Assembly (NCBI RefSeq): GCF_001039355.2
Contig: NW_019773659.1
Span: 529,017-593,016 of the forward strand
Length of the DNA stretch: 64,000 bases
From: Lingula anatina
Lineage: Eukaryota > Brachiopoda > Lingulata > Lingulida > Lingulidae
Reading direction: 5' to 3'
Shown piece by piece: positions 1-14,282 of the stretch. Within the stretch, counting starts at the first letter, position 1. Each line of letters begins with the position of its first letter. The notes under the pieces were generated by a model. It had not been told where the DNA came from, did no database searches, and was given only the letters and a program-made list of their open reading frames with translations. Position numbers and translations under genes: made by a program.

Positions 1-48
<48 letters not shown>
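1..48. repeat. GA dinucleotide repeat at window edge
   Basis: A perfect (AG)n run of 48 bases that probably extends left. It lies downstream of ZC3H13 exon 19, in its intron. Confidence 0.95.
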
Positions 49-49
<1 letters not shown>

Positions 50-255
50 AAATCAATCAAATGAGAAAGTCATATGCGGTTGCAAATATTGGACAACCAA
101 TTACACAAAGTAAGGAAGTGATCCCTTTAGACTCTTTGTAAAATGCAAATTAGACAGCTTAGAGTCTGAGCAAGTTTTCCTATAACTGACATATAACTAA
201 CGTCTGTCCATATTCTTGTGAGGAGAAAGAGAAAGAGAGAGAGAGAAAGACCAAC

Positions 256-3200
256 CTGGTGCACTTTCCTCCTCTTGTTCAGCCTCCTCAGTGGCCAATA
301 TCTCATCCAGCTCATTGTCTGAGATCTCGTCATACTCCAAGTTACCTCCTGCAGTGCTTTGCTTGTCCTCGCCTAAAATTAACATCAGTCCTTGATATTA
401 GTTCTTTTACAAAGTTAACACTTAATTTCTTCAAAATTCTAGAACTGGGTTACATGCTCATTATCAAAAATAACATTGTTTCTTGCCACCATGATTATTA
501 ATTTTATAGAATGTACCTTCTTGGTTTGCAGAGACATCTGGTGGTAAATCTTTCATGTCACCCTCAGTGCTGCCCCCTGCAGGTGGTGACATGCCATCTT
601 TACTTGCTCTGACTTCAGCTTCCTGTTTGGGTGGAATTTCATCAGGAGGTCTTTCTCTTTCAGGAAATCTAGACGGCTCATTCCTACCCCTATATGAAGA
701 ATAATTTCAAATTCCAGAAGGTAATTAAAATAAGAGAGAGAGCTTGGAGAACAGAAATATGTCATGCAAACAAGCAATAAAAATTTCACTAAAAAAAAAA
801 ACTTGACAGGTCCAGATACAATTGAAACAAGCTTCACGTTAACACCATGACCATTTCTTCCCCATTAAAAAAAAGAAAAAAAAAAAAAAATCCATGGTGA
901 AAATGTCTTCAGACTTTGGGAAATAACATTTGAGATCATTTATGTAATCTTATAAAATGCTATCAATGAATTAAATAGCATTATTCTGTCAGATATTTTT
1001 AAAATCTATGAAAAAAAAAAAAAAAAACTGCGCCTACACTTCCCAATGACAAATTTTCACCTTGCAAAAATTGTTTTTATAAAAAATGTACATGCATACT
1101 CACAAAAATGCAACACACAAATACACACACACGCAAACACACCTGTCATAGTCCCTTGGTGGGATGCGTTCTCGGCTACTTGGTCGACTCCTCTGACGAT
1201 AATCATCCCTGATCTCGCGTACACGATCTCTTCCTTCACGAGAGTCGTCGCGATGACGCCCCCGCCATTCTTCTTGATCTCTGCTACCTGAGTCACGACT
1301 GGGGGGTCCCTGTCAACAAAAATAAATAAATAAATATCTTGCTTTGTTAAAATATTACATCACTAAATAAAGAGTAAACATTTTTTGACATTTGACCTCG
1401 CAAGACAAGTCAAAATCTTTTAGTACCTGGTTTTCTGCAATTTACTTTTATATAAAACATAAATCACAGCACAGGGAATAAAGATGCGATAATGGATGTT
1501 TTGGTAAATAACAGAACTATTTTGGTTTTATGGACTTGGATACAGTCTTTTTGGAAAGATAGAATAGACCCAAATCCTTTCTAGGGAGTCAAAGAATTGA
1601 CTTCAAGATAATCTCTTGGTTACTTCAATTCTGGGGTTTGATTCAAAAGTGAATCATAATAGGTCCCACAAAAAGGAACATGAACAAAACCTTTGTATAA
1701 TTTATAAATAATAATTTTCACTTAAGATTCCAACATTACTCTTATAAATCACCAACTCAAAGGCACACTCCGTCCCAAACTGATCAGAGAAAAAAATTCC
1801 ATACACCCTTTTTTAGGCTGTGAGACTCATGTTGTGGGGTCACATTCATAATGAAGATATGCAAATTTCACTCATGACCATAAAATGAATAATTTAGAAT
1901 TTCTTAAAAGGTGGTAGCATTTCTCTCAACAGTTTTGGATAGGTCATTTGAATACTGTGACAGAAAAAAAACTGTCCAATCAAACACCTACCCTGCCTTC
2001 ACCCCTGCTAAGTAGGTCAGAGTGCTGATCATCTTCTGACCAATCACTGAGCACATTCTCTCCCTCTCGTTGACCTCTAGTTGAACCGGTCACGGATCCT
2101 TCTGCAAAGAATAAAATTTTTTTTCCTCTTAATCATGACATTTGAATTAAAAAAATTCTTAGTATCTCTACTGAAAAAAATTGAACTGTTATAATAACTA
2201 TCTGAAAAATATATGTCAAAAAACTGAACCTAAATACGAAAAATAAACAAAAAAGTACAGCTTTTACTTCGTCAATGAATGCAAAACAAAATTATTTTTG
2301 CTGAATTAATAGGACAGGAAATCCATTCCCGAGTTGTGTCACCTCATATCTGATTTAAACATACTTTTGCTCTAAAAAAAGGGAGAATTATACAAATTTT
2401 TCAAACCACCACCAAAATATAGTTACCTCTCCTATCTGGTGTCCTTGTTAATTTCGGTTTGTCTTCATCCCTGAGAGGTGTGCCGCGACCCGAACCTGGA
2501 GGGAAACAAAACAAAATTTATATCTAAAAATCAAAGGCTTTGGAGAGAAATGCTGACAAAAAACAAATGTTCAATGCATCTTCAATGTTCAGTCGTTATG
2601 GTCCAATATTGATTAAATCTGGTTGCCCTAACAAATGTCTGCCTTCGACGCAATCTGCAACATAACTTCTACCTTTTTTTATTTAATTACACACATTAAA
2701 GTGATGTACACCTTTACATTTCAAGAACTGACCATCCAACCATTCAATGATTCATTTATTACGTTTATTTTAACAAGTCATCTTTAATGTACCACACATG
2801 TAAATTGCTTACTACAACAGAATTATTTCCTTGGAAATTCACATATTACACAATACAGTGGTGGACTGAGAAGATCAATGATTGGGAAGGGGGGCATATC
2901 TTTTCATTTAATTGTTTTACAGTAAATAATTATTCTTGTTTACTTAAATATTAATTAATAATAAGAATAGATATAATTTTAAATTATTAAAATATATATT
3001 ATATAACGTAAATGGTTTTAATAAATTTGTTCTATAAATCTGCAGTATCCACAGCACTGTTTGTTTTTGAACATAAGAGGAAAGACTACGGAACCTACCT
3101 TCATCTAGGAGTCGTGCCTTCTGGTCCCGTTCTTCTGCTCCACGTGTACTTTCTCGTGACCTTGACCTTGGATCTTCTCTGTATCTTTCATCAATGTACT

Positions 3201-6200
3201 AATAATAAAATGAAAAAGAAATGCATGAATGGCATAAACAACAGCTCTATTTAAAGGGGGGGGGGGGGAGACAACACCCAGATATTGGGATTTTTGGAGA
3301 AATCTAGAAGACTTAGTTTTAATAGCTAGTGACAGGGCTACACTTGATTTACCCAGGGTAAAATAAGATTTCTAATTTCATAATATTGGCCAAAGTTTAG
3401 AGTTAGACCACATGTTGGTCATGCACGTAAGTTCTGTTTTCAATTAGCCACCAGTCCTAACCTTTCTGTCCCTGCCCCCCTCATCTTTTAACCGATCCCG
3501 ATCCCTGTTATCCCGGTCATCCCTATCCCTGTTGTCCCGGTCATCCCGGTCCCTGTTGTCCCGGTCATCACGCTCTCTGTCGTCTCTGCGATAGTCCTCC
3601 TTTTGCCTGTCCCGGTCTTCCCTTCCTCGGCTACTTGCACTGAGAGCTGGAGATAACTCTCGCTGCCGTTTGTATGGTGGAGACCTTGACCCTCTGGAAG
3701 GGAGCTCTTCTCTGTACCGCTTCCTGGAAATTGAAATTTCACCAATTAAAATAAATTCAAATAAACCCAGTCAATTTAAAATCTAATTAATTTTGTGTTG
3801 CAATGAATTAGATGATGAAAAATGTACCTAATAAAAGAAATGAAGATTATCTCTGAACAGAATGCAGTAGTTTACATACCTAGGATTGAAAAGGCCTTGA
3901 ATAATATTTTGAATGCAATCATTTATGTAAATGAAAAAATGGCACAAGAAGAATGTTATACTTCAACTGTGTATTATAAAAACTATCAAATGCAAAAAAT
4001 AATAATAATAATAATAATTTTTGTGCACAGCAACAGACGCCTAGTTGCGCAGAGGAATAGGAACATCACTAGTTGTGCAGAAAAGTAATTTCTTCTTTGA
4101 TATCACCTGTTATACTCCTCCCTTGCTCTGTCATCATAAGGATGCCTCTCTCTACTGCCATCTGGTGGTGGACCCCTTTCATCTGACCTGGGTGGACCCC
4201 TCTCATCCATTCTATAGGGACCTCTTTCATCCTGTCTCTGTAAACCCCGGTCATCTCTCGGTGGACCCCTTTCTTCTGGTCTCAGAGGCCCCCTATCATC
4301 TGGCCTAGGAGGAACTGGCTGGCCCCTTTCATCTGGTCTTGGAGGCCCCCTATCGTCTGGCCTCATGGGATATCTGTCATCACCATGGCGACCATCCCAG
4401 TCCCCCCTGCGTGACCTCATGTCTGGGGGTGGTCCTCTGGGGTCACGATAGCCACGGTCATCTATTACAGGAAATATGGTGAGAAAAACATGAGTCCATG
4501 CCTCACTTTGAACATTACATAATAAAACAACAGTGAACAAACATGACTGTTTCATATTTTTTAAAGAATTAAGGACTAATATATGGTCTTAATGCCAAGG
4601 CTTATTTAAAAAACAACATTAACTTTATCCAAGGTAAATCAGAAATGTTCCTTTGAACATTGAGTTTGTTTTAAACCAGCAGATACTAAATTTTTTGTTA
4701 ACCTGAATTAAGTAGACCAACATCTTCATTCTTGAAATAATTTTTTTTTAATTATCCAAGATTTTTTATACACACCATATCTCTCTCCAGAATATCCTCT
4801 TCCCCTTCCACCTAAATTATAAATAAGTAAATAAAATAAAAATAAATAAATCATTTTTGATATGCCTCAAGGACAAAATATCATACTCATTTTATCAGAC
4901 ATTTTAATATGAAAACTTTGTAATAGTGTCAGCAAGTTTTAGCTGGTTCTTCAAGAGACCAGGGTCTAAGCACCAACTGGACTGAAGTAAAAAACAGTGG
5001 GCAGGAACAGAAGAAATAAACTGGCAGTTATAATAATAATGCTACTAGTAATCAGTGCTAAGGACATAAAACATATTTTAAAACTTTAAAAAAATTAAAG
5101 TAAATTCATACCACCTCTTCCTCTGGACCCTCCCCTGCCACGCCCTCTGTCCTGGTAGAAGTCACGACCCCGATCATCTCTCCTATCTCCATACTTCTCC
5201 CTCTCGTATCTCTCCCTCTCATCTCTGTAATCTCGCCTATCTGGAGGGCGATCGTATCTCTCCTCTGCTCCCTCTCTCCTGTCTGGGTAACGTTCATACC
5301 TGTCCCTTTTATCGTACCTCTCAGCCGAGCGAGGCGGCGAGCGACCACGCAGGTCCTCTTGCCTGTACTTATCCCGCCCCCGCTCATCGTACATTTCCCT
5401 TGGAGGACGATTGTCTCTTTCGCCACTCATCTCGGCCTCTCTTGACCGGGGCTGATCTGGAGTGCCCCCTGGTGGAACTTCCTGTTGGACAGGGAGCATT
5501 CTGTCTTTCTCACGCTCTCTATCATAGTCCTGTCCCTCTGCTATGGAAGGGGGACGCCGGGGAGACTTTGGACTTTTCCTGTCCCTGTACTTATCCTCAG
5601 CTGGAGACATGTACCTCCGGCTTGCAGGGGAGCGAGAGGGCAAACTGTCTTCAGGGGACTGGGCCCTCTTGCTGGACTTGCTGTCTCTGGGAGATGAGCC
5701 TCTCTGACGTAGGTCCTCATCTCTCCTGCTGCTGCCCCGCTGCTCTGGGGTGGCCTCCCGCCTGGTATCTCTTCTGTAACGATCATCGTCTCGCCTGTTG
5801 TAGTCCTCGTCTCGTCTTCTGTTTCTGTCATCATCACCCCTCCGACTGTCGTAACCACTGGGTGACCGCCCTCTCCTCTCCTCACCACGACCTCTTGACC
5901 TCTCTTCCTCAGGCGAGCGATCTCGGCGACTCCTTGGCGAAGAGGGTCTTTTTTCTCGATAACGCTCATCAGGAGACGGTGATCTCCTTCTCCTGCTTTC
6001 CTCAGGAGACCTCCTATCCCTCTTATCCTTATAATCATCTATGGCCTCTGGTGACCTTGACCGTGACCTACGACCTCTTCTATCTCTGTCATCATAGTCT
6101 TTTTTGGATGACAACCTAATGTATTCTTCAGGTGACCTTTTTCGTGACCTCTCATATTCTGGGCTATCATAGCGCTTTGATTTTGATTTACTGTAGCTTT

Positions 6201-9200
6201 CCTCCCTCGGGGATAGTGAGCGTTTGGACTTTTTATTTCTATCATCATCACTGTCATCCCCCCTTTTGTAGTCCTCCGGAGAGAGTGACCGCTTGGACTT
6301 TGATTTGGACTTGACTTTCTCTACACTTGGAGATCTAAAAATAGAGCAGATACATAAAATTAAGAAATGGGATGGTAATTTTGCCAAGTCTTCCGCCTTC
6401 CCCTTTACCCAACAAAAAAAAAACATGAAAAAAGTTTAATTTTTCTGAATTTTGCAATTATACACCTTAGTTCAAAGTTTCTCTTGAAGGCCAACTACCT
6501 GTCCATATACAATATCAATACTTTTATCTTTAAGATGGAGCTACATTCTCTGTCTATTTATGAAATCAACACATTTAACTAGAGGAGCTCTTTTCTCCTC
6601 TTTATATGATATCAATACATGTACCTAGAGGGCGACACCTTATGGTCTATATATGATATCCACACATTTACCTAGAGGGAGCCACTTTCTTCTCTTTTTT
6701 ATGCTTGTGTGTTTTCTCTGGTGACGTCCAAGGTTCAACCTCCTCTCTTTCTTTGGCTGCTTTGTGCTTCTTCTTGTGTTTTTCTTTCACCACCACTGCT
6801 TCCTTGTCGCCCTCTTCAAGGGATTTCAACCTAAATTTAAGAAAAAAATTTCATTCTCTTCCAGGGATTTCAATCTGAATAATTCAACTCAATTGTACTG
6901 TTTTCATCAAACAGTATATTAGTCTTTAAAAAGTTTTAATAGACAAGTGACGATTGCTTTCTTGGACTTCCTTTGGATTTATGAGACTGTTCACAAAAAA
7001 AAAAAAAATAAATAAATAAAATAATAATAATAATAATAAACAAATAAAAATAAATAAATAAAAACATGGATATTTGTTCAAATAAAAAAAAAAACTACAT
7101 AACTTATTTATGAACTGAAAAAAACCTCTTTGCTTAATATAAATAAAAAAACTTTCAAAAGAATGCCAGGAAAAGACATTAAATATTTATTATTTCATAT
7201 TGAACTATTCTACATAAAAAAGAACTCCTCACTTCATAATGAATTAATTATAGTTAAAAATAATGAGAGACCTTTTCTTTTCCTTCTTCGACTCCTTCAC
7301 AACATCAGGGCTTGGGGTACGGGGCCCTCCTTTAGCAGCAGCAGGGGGTGTCTTCAGCCCTTTCTCCTTCTTCTTATGTTTTTTGGTTGGGGGACTTCTG
7401 ATGAAGAAAATTAGAAGCAGACTTAATTATTGACAAAAATCAAAATAAACAAATAAATGAAATGTTTTTTTCTAAGACTGGGTTCCCATAAACTTATCAT
7501 ACTAGCAGGATCAAACTAACTCTGAGGGGATTCTTGCTAAATTGCATTTGGTTTAAGTGGCTAAAATGCCTGTTATGTCCACTGAAGCTGCTAGGGGGTA
7601 ATTAACTTTCATGCACGCTTAAACTAAATGCAATTTAGTGAGAAACCCCTAGGAGATAGATCGATCCTGCTAGTACAATAAGGTATGGGAATGGTCCCTA
7701 TGGACCATGTTTAGTCTCTTTAGAAATGGTCTTCATTTTTTATTTCAGATATGAATCTTTGTGTACAACTAAAATTCACAAATCTCGAAAATGTTTAATG
7801 TCAGAACAAGTCTTGTGTGTGAATATTCTGAACAATTACTATATCAAGATAACACACACACACGCATGCACGCACGCACGCACACACACAAAAACAGGTA
7901 TTATAATACTCACTGTAACTGAGGGTTCAAATCAGGAGACTTCATGATTTTTTCTTTGTCTTTGTCTTTCTTTTTCTTGTGTTTTTTGTGAGGCACTTCT
8001 ATTTCTGATTCCTCTGAAGTAATCTGATATTTGAAATTTATTATAAGACACTTCATTACATGACGTCAACAGTGGTATCTGCATATTCCCGCTTGAATGC
8101 AAGGGAACAATTATACAACTAGCTTAAATTCAAAGTGATGACTGATTTTCATTTTATCATATGTTTCAACTGGCTTATCTTACAGAAAAGAAGAAAAATC
8201 AAAAAGTGATGGTCAAACAAAGCACGGGATATAATAAAGCATAACTGTCGTAAATAGCAAAGAGACATGAAGTCATATGATATGTATAATAAGCAAAGTT
8301 ATCAAAATGTCAAATTTAAATTAATGACCCCAGTGGTTCTATTAGTATTCTAACTTTGCAGAAGGGGGGTAACTTTGAATCCAAAATTAGAACTATAAAA
8401 AAAATGGAAGATGTTTCTAATTTGACTAGTGTAAATGTGCTAGAAAATGGAGGCCAGCTATTAGCAAGTGTATCTACATTTATACATGTTTGTAAGAAAA
8501 CCCCATTGCATACCCCCATGTTGATATGTAAAGCCTCGGTCACAACCGGACGCACGAATTTCAGGATCGTACGTCCCCTGCGATTTTTGCGCGTTGCGGA
8601 GGCCGTGGAGGTCGTAGAGGTAGAGGAAAGGGCCACATGAGATTTCCTTTCAAGCAGGGAAGCTAATTGCAGGGAGCGATGGCCGTGCAAAGTGTACTCA
8701 TTTCTTGAGTTTGTCTTGCGTGGGACGTGAGATTCTGCGCAAAATTTGGACGCAAACAGCCCGTAAGAGCCTGCACGGCCGGTTGTGACAGAGGTTTAAG
8801 AGAACCCCACACTGAGCCCCATGTCAATATGAAGGAGACCCATAAAAGAAAAAGAACCCCACACTAAACCCCATGCTGATATATTAGAGACCCCCATATT
8901 TAAGTTAAAACCCCATGCTGATATATAAGAGAACCCCATATTAAAGTTAAAACCCCATGCTGATATGTAAGCGAACCCCATGCTAAACCCCATGCTGATA
9001 TGTAAGAGAACCCCTACTAAAGTTAAAACGACCATGCTGATATGTAAGAGAACCCCATACTAAACCCCATGCTGATATGTAAGAGAACCCCATACTAAAC
9101 CCCATGCTGATATGTAAGAGAACCCCATACTAAACCCCATGCTGATATTTAAGAGAACCCCATATTAAACCCCATGATGATATGTAAGATAACTCCTCAC

Positions 9201-12200
9201 TAAACACCATGTTCTTATGTTAGTCATTCTCCTGTCTAATTTCATGCAGTCAGAATCCACCATATTGTTGGTCTTGAGAACCCTGCATGGACCCCATGCA
9301 ATTAAAGTTGAGACCCCCTCAGCAAACACATGCAAATGGTGCACTACCTGCTTTTCAATAACCACCTTCTCGAACTCGCTGTCTCCACCCTCCGTCTCCT
9401 GGAGTTGTCGTAAAAGTGCTTGCCGCTCACGCATCAGCGCCAGTTCCTCTGCAAAGTCTAATCCAGATGCTTCTAGAGTGACATTATTCAGGGATTACAT
9501 TGATCAATCAATCTTAAATTTGGGATATTATGTGAAGATGTGCAATGTCCACAAACCAAACCAAACCAAATCAGAATTCTAAGTACACGTATAAATGAGA
9601 GCATGAGTTGTGACATATTTTTTTTCTTAAATTTTATTTTTTTCTCAGCCATGTCTTCAGCTGTCAAACCCACTGCTATCCTAAGACTACTTAATGGCTT
9701 ACGTTCTTTTTAGAAGAAAGAATGATATAATATATCACATAATCAAATTCAATAATTGTTGCACATCTAAGATAAAGGCATACCATCAAAGTGTAATAAT
9801 TTAAAGGAAAAAATATTTCAAACTTGTCATGTAACAGCTGCTACCAAATGTAATATAATTAATCAATTTATACAGAAATGGAAAAAGCTGGGATAAAGAT
9901 CTGATACCAAAAGTCAGACTAACAAGGTAAATGGGGCTTTCCCTCTGCCTAAAAAGACATTAAAATATACTAATTAGAAAGTGCTTTATTTCTTTCCGAC
10001 AAACAATTACAATCACTTTTATCAACTCACCATCAGGCACTTCAGTTTCACTTTCACTTTCCCCCTTTCTATCACCTTTTGACACCACAACAGTGGACTT
10101 CATTTTACTTTCTTTATCTTTCTTTTTGCTTCTCTGAAAATTAAGAAAAAGTGTACTGATCACTTTTAATAATTATTATATAATATATTATAAGTTTCTC
10201 ATTCAGTCAAAATACATGGCCATTTAATGGAAACATTTGCATTTAAAGAGACAATCCTCATTGTTGCCTTAAATAATATTCAATTTCAATTTCAATTTAT
10301 TTCTGTACTGGTACATAGATTGTCATGACCTTGTACAATATGATATACTAATGACGATACAATACAGTTAGTGCATTACCATTTCTCTAGTTGGTATTAT
10401 GTTGCCTAACCATTTGTGAAGGAAAAAATAATCTTTATATAATGAACATACGTACTAGTAAAATTACTCATAAAATATTCTATCTAAGCAATGATATAAA
10501 CCTTGGTGTGATTATAAATTTACCATAAACATACTATAAACATGTTACATGCAGAATGTAAATACCTGTGGTGAAGAGGATGTGGGGCTTGCACTTTTGT
10601 CTCTCTTGCTTTTCATCTTCAACCTCAGATCATCAGAATCTTCAAAGCTGAAAGGATAACACTTTTGGTTAGTTTACCAGCCATTTTATTGAATAAAAAA
10701 TAAAAATAAAAATAAAAAACAGATGGGTTGCACCTTTGACATTTTAAAAGGAAATTCAAATATCAAGCATGAATAAAGCAACTTTTTTTTTTCTAAAGTC
10801 CCATGAATTTCTTTTCTTTTCTTGAACAGTGCTATTAAACAAAGCATGCTCAGTGGGGGATCCAGGATATTGATGCGGGAATGAGAAAGGGGGGCAGCTA
10901 TGCAAACACAATATAAAATAGTCAATGAGGACTATTTTCCTATGTAGCAAACATGGATCCAAAATGGTCCTTTCTCATTCATTTGGTGTTTACAATTTTT
11001 TTGGAGGAGATGGGTTATTTCAGAAACTAAGAGATGGACACATGCATATTGAGGCTTAATAAATGGATTAGGCATTTACTAACACTACCCTCAGATCTTT
11101 TAGCACTAACACCCATATTAACCACACAACTCAAATTAACAAGCACTACAACAGCAGATGAATGTTTGTGCTAGGTATGACTTTGTTAGTGCTAAATAAT
11201 TTTACAGTGTGTTGGTTAATCCGTTGGTTTTGTGGTTAATATGGGTGTTGGTGCTAAAATATCTGCCAGTAGTGTTAGTAAATGCCTGGTCCGTTTATAA
11301 AGCCTACTACTTTGTCCTTCACCCTCTCCCTTCAGCCACTGATGCTGTGCTCATCTAACTGAATTTAGAGTTGTTCTGAAAATAAGCTCACACTCACCCT
11401 TTATTTTTACCTTGATAACCTGGATGACGAAATCTACACTTGTTTCCGTATGGACACTCACCAGTCTCTACCCAATTACGGCAAGTGCGTACAGTCTGAA
11501 ATGAAACAGCATCCAATGCACATTTCAACTATTTCTAGTGACTTGAGAAATCTACTGCCACGACCTCAGATCAGCACAGTAATCAGAACACCGTGAGAAA
11601 ATTGGAATGTAATTTAAAGGTACATTGCATGCATTGAAAAATTTCCAAAAGTCATATTTTGTATGTCTACATACCCTGCAATGCTGCTACTTGTAAATTA
11701 ACTCTTTCCCACATTGATAGCTTAACTACTGCTAATTACTAAATAAAAGTATCTGACAACAATTGTTTTTTTTTTTTTTTTTTTTAATCTGAAAGGTACA
11801 GGAAGACAATGTTCTAAATCACAGGCCAGTCATTTAGCACTAAATCACTGAACACATTCAGAACAGCGGACTAACAGATCTGCAGATCAAATTTGACTGA
11901 CCCATTTACATGCTTGTTGCCTAATCTCTGCTGGAAATCTATTCTGTGTCAAATTAAGCCTCGTAGTGGGTCGTCACATTTGATCCGCGAAGTGTTAATC
12001 CGTTGTTCTGAATGTGTTCATTAAAAATAAAAAATACAAATGGAATAAAACATGAAATTCAAGTGTGGAAATTCAAGTTGACAGGGCAACTTAGAAGTTT
12101 CACTCTCAGAATAGTAATAAATACAGACTACCATACCTCAGTATTGTCAAAGCTTCTGCCTAGGCGCTCAAATACACTGGGTTTCTTTTTATCGTCATTC

Positions 12201-14251
12201 ACAGCTTTTGAGCCTTCTACAGTCACCCTTCTCTTACTCATACTGGGCACTTGGCATTGCTATATGGAAATAACAACATCAAATTGTGTGAAAGTAAACA
12301 AGCGATCTTTAACAATAACTAAGTTTTGACATAAACAGTTTCTTTGGACATATAACTATTTGTAATTTAAAACGAAAACAAAATAATTCGATTACATTAC
12401 AGCCCATGCTTCAAAGTGCAAAACCGCAATAAAATCTCTAACGTTATATATTTATTTTTATCTCATTCAAGTATTGAAAAATACTTGAATTTAATCCATT
12501 CTTTTTATAAACACAATTCATCACTAAATTTCTCACCTTCACATCACGCTTTTTTTCCAGGTTACATTGTACGCATGCGCCTGCAGGATATGGTGACTAA
12601 TGCTCACCGATGCTATCCGGCCAAGACAAGACAAAGAAGATTCCATTTTTTCCCAGTCCCGTTTTCCTAACCTTTTTTGAAAACCATCTGATTTTTCTTT
12701 CAATAACAATAATATTTATTCATTTATCATGTATAGCATTTCATTATTATATACATTCCAGTGCACTTTATAGGCTTATATCATAACTAAAATTAAACGA
12801 ACTAATAATAAGTTTAATGACTTAAATTACTTTCAAAACGATGAGTTTTTAGATAGACCTCAAGTACAACATTTATCCTTTCATTTCTAAAAATATAACT
12901 ATAACAAATGATGCTACAACAAATAACAGGTAAATATATATATATATATATTTACTCATTAAATATATATGGTAAATCCAATAGGCCTACATAGGCCTAC
13001 AGTGGCGGATTTTGGATGTCCTGACCCCCCCTTCGATATCTGGTCACCTCTTGAAATTAGAATTTTGACTAGCTGAATCACAGTTCTAAACCGCACCAAA
13101 TGGCACCGTGCGCCCTTAAAAGTACCAAAAAATTTGGGAGCCCTTAAGCGGACCCCGAACCCCACGCCAAGTGCAGGCGGGGGGGGGGGGGGTCGCCTTC
13201 ACATCCGCGGACACCCCTTTAAATAATCCTGGATCCTCCCCCGGGTCTATCCACAACATAAGCACTTGGTTTAGGACCCTCCGAACCCGTAAACCAACTG
13301 ATTGACCCAGGTCAACAGGTCGTAAATGTATTTTACTGTAGTAAACAGATATGCCTACAAAGGTCAATAAAGGGGGTCACATATCGGACATGCAGTGTCA
13401 ACCGATATTATGTGTTTAACTGAAAATATTTTCCTGTCATAACACCCCGATATAAGTGTAATAATAATAAGAAAAATATAGATAAATAAATCAATTACTC
13501 CACAGATAAATTAATATGACCCATGTGCTTAGTGTTCACAGATAATTTAGGATGTGAGGACATGATCGGCCTTTATCATATGCACAATAATCTTAACAGT
13601 GTTAACACAACAGCAAGTTACAGATTTTTAGAGATCTTTCTAGGGAATTTTCTCAGTGTATCCGATATTTCTGGATATCTTTCTGCTGAGCTCAGTTGGA
13701 CTTACATGTAGGCCTACATGTATGTGTGTTTTTTTTCTTTGCCATATATATTTAATGAGTTATACATTATAGGCCTACTTTCTTTTCTTAAAATCGTAGT
13801 GTTTGTGTAAATTTTAGACTAAGAACATGTGGAAGCCGAGGTTTAGAGACACCCCCTCCTCACCCCTTCCCCACCTCAACCCTAATCACACAAACACTTT
13901 TCTCAACCTCGTCCGTTCGATTGTTTCGGTCCCTCCCCCCACTCCGGCGTCTCGCTTCATTTAAAATTTGCTCCCTGCCCCTTCTTCAGCACTAACCACA
14001 GAACCGTATACTGTTTGATGAAAGTTTTTTATGTGTGGGTAGACAGAAGATTGAGGGGTCGAGATATAACCCAGTCCTGCTCTTTATCAAAAACGAAATT
14101 CCAAAGAACGAAGAAGCATAAGTTAAGTTAATTACAGCAAACAAAAATGTTCAAAATCACCCCTTTATTCGGATTTCCCTTAACATAGGTGGGATAGTCT
14201 CTCTCTCTCTCTCTCTCTCTCATTCTCTTTTCCTCTTCTCTCTCTCTCTCT

Positions 14252-14282
<31 letters not shown>

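Noticed and set aside
5400-6119. Long plus-strand open frame (about 240 codons) opposite ZC3H13 exon 10
   Set aside because: It is a by-product of the Arg/Ser/Glu-biased minus-strand exon. Its translation shows no domain, and the minus strand fits the ZC3H13 phase exactly.
13116-13367. Minus-strand frame with Pro and Gly runs
   Set aside because: Derived from a C/G homopolymer and lies in ZC3H13 intron 1 without splice signals.
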